Origin: Bacteroidales bacterium
GTDB taxonomy: Bacteria; Bacteroidota; Bacteroidia; Bacteroidales; UBA932
Direction of reading: 5' to 3'
Assembly: GCA_017450165.1 (NCBI GenBank)
Contig: JAFSWO010000045.1
Span: forward strand, 1-33,491
Length of the DNA stretch: 33,491 bases
Position numbers and translations under genes: made by a program. This document shows, in pieces, positions 33,407 through 33,491 of the stretch. The notes under the pieces were generated by a model, which had not been told where the DNA came from, searched no databases, and saw nothing but the letters and a program-made list of their open reading frames with translations. The first letter of the stretch is position 1. The number at the start of each line of letters is the position of its first letter.

Positions 33407-33491
33407 TTAGAGCTCCACTGCTTTAACGGTTACGACCTGGTTGGCCTCCGCAAAGGCCAGCTCGGAATTGGATTTCTTCTTTTCCGCAACC
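33407..33491 (-). CDS. C-terminal end of an unidentified protein (truncated by window edge)
   Basis: An open frame runs from the window edge to TAA at 33407-33409, giving 27 residues: VAEKKKSNSELAFAEANQ then VVTVKAVEL. It is in the same orientation as tldD with a gap of only 4 nt, so it is most likely the preceding gene of the operon. The piece is too short for a family call. Confidence 0.6.
   Translation of the reverse strand, partial: VAEKKKSNSELAFAEANQVVTVKAVEL

Noticed and set aside
1..33491. CRISPR array, tRNA, rRNA or phage genes
   Set aside because: No regularly spaced repeats, cloverleaf-like or ribosomal sequence, or phage structural gene was recognised on either strand.

Overview
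The window reads as a chromosomal segment of a Bacteroidota (order Bacteroidales) genome with a GC-rich backbone, about 60% on lines sampled by eye. The assignment rests on Bacteroidota-type promoter boxes (TAnnTTTG), RNase Y plus a DUF3467 protein, a fimbrillin-like lipoprotein with an OB-like/Fn3-like domain string, a short pgi, an AddAB-type pair with compact AddA, and tamB divergent from tsaD. The GC level fits a Rikenellaceae/Alistipes-like or related lineage better than Bacteroides, but genus is not decidable here. No rRNA, tRNA, CRISPR array, transposase or phage gene was seen.

Left part (1-20908), core genome: the 3' end of rny, a DUF3467 gene, and a convergent tiny membrane protein. 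A rightward run follows: pgi, addB-like, addA-like, a large secreted HExxH/propeller/beta-barrel protein, a PhnP-like metallo-beta-lactamase-fold hydrolase, an RsmI-like methylase and mtaB. Many junctions overlap by 1-4 nt, so translational coupling is likely. tamB runs leftward and meets mtaB tail to tail with an 11-nt overlap; it is divergent from tsaD, which is coupled to an FAD-dependent dehydrogenase. TsaD and MtaB perform successive steps on A37 of ANN-decoding tRNAs (t6A, then ms2t6A). A strong hairpin closes this block.

Middle part (20979-28698), accessory: a leftward cluster begins with a 48-residue peptide gene and a 899-aa fimbrillin-like lipoprotein. It continues with an ORF for a NUC-family DNA/RNA endonuclease, a von Willebrand A lipoprotein and a nitroreductase. 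The 899-aa gene is clearly AT-richer than the backbone. It is separated from the nuclease ORF by a single in-frame TGA, exactly at a Gly/Ser linker where base composition jumps; the nuclease ORF has no ATG and no signal peptide. Next is an AT-rich ~1-kb module with a HEPN-type Abi gene, flanked by 45-bp imperfect direct repeats. Upstream of abi lie a near-perfect Bacteroidota promoter facing away from the gene and, directly behind it, a terminator-like hairpin with a U-tract: a candidate very short RNA. Beyond it are a palindrome cluster and a ~200-nt imperfect inverted repeat in GC-rich, purine-skewed DNA.

Right part (28654-33491), core genome on the minus strand: an unidentified gene (C-terminus only), tldD, pmbA/tldE, an NhaC-type Na+/H+ antiporter and a SlyD-like FKBP prolyl isomerase. 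They are packed with gaps of 1-6 nt or overlaps and end in a clear intrinsic terminator. The most promising target is the Abi module and its putative RNA partner; the second is the split lipoprotein-nuclease.
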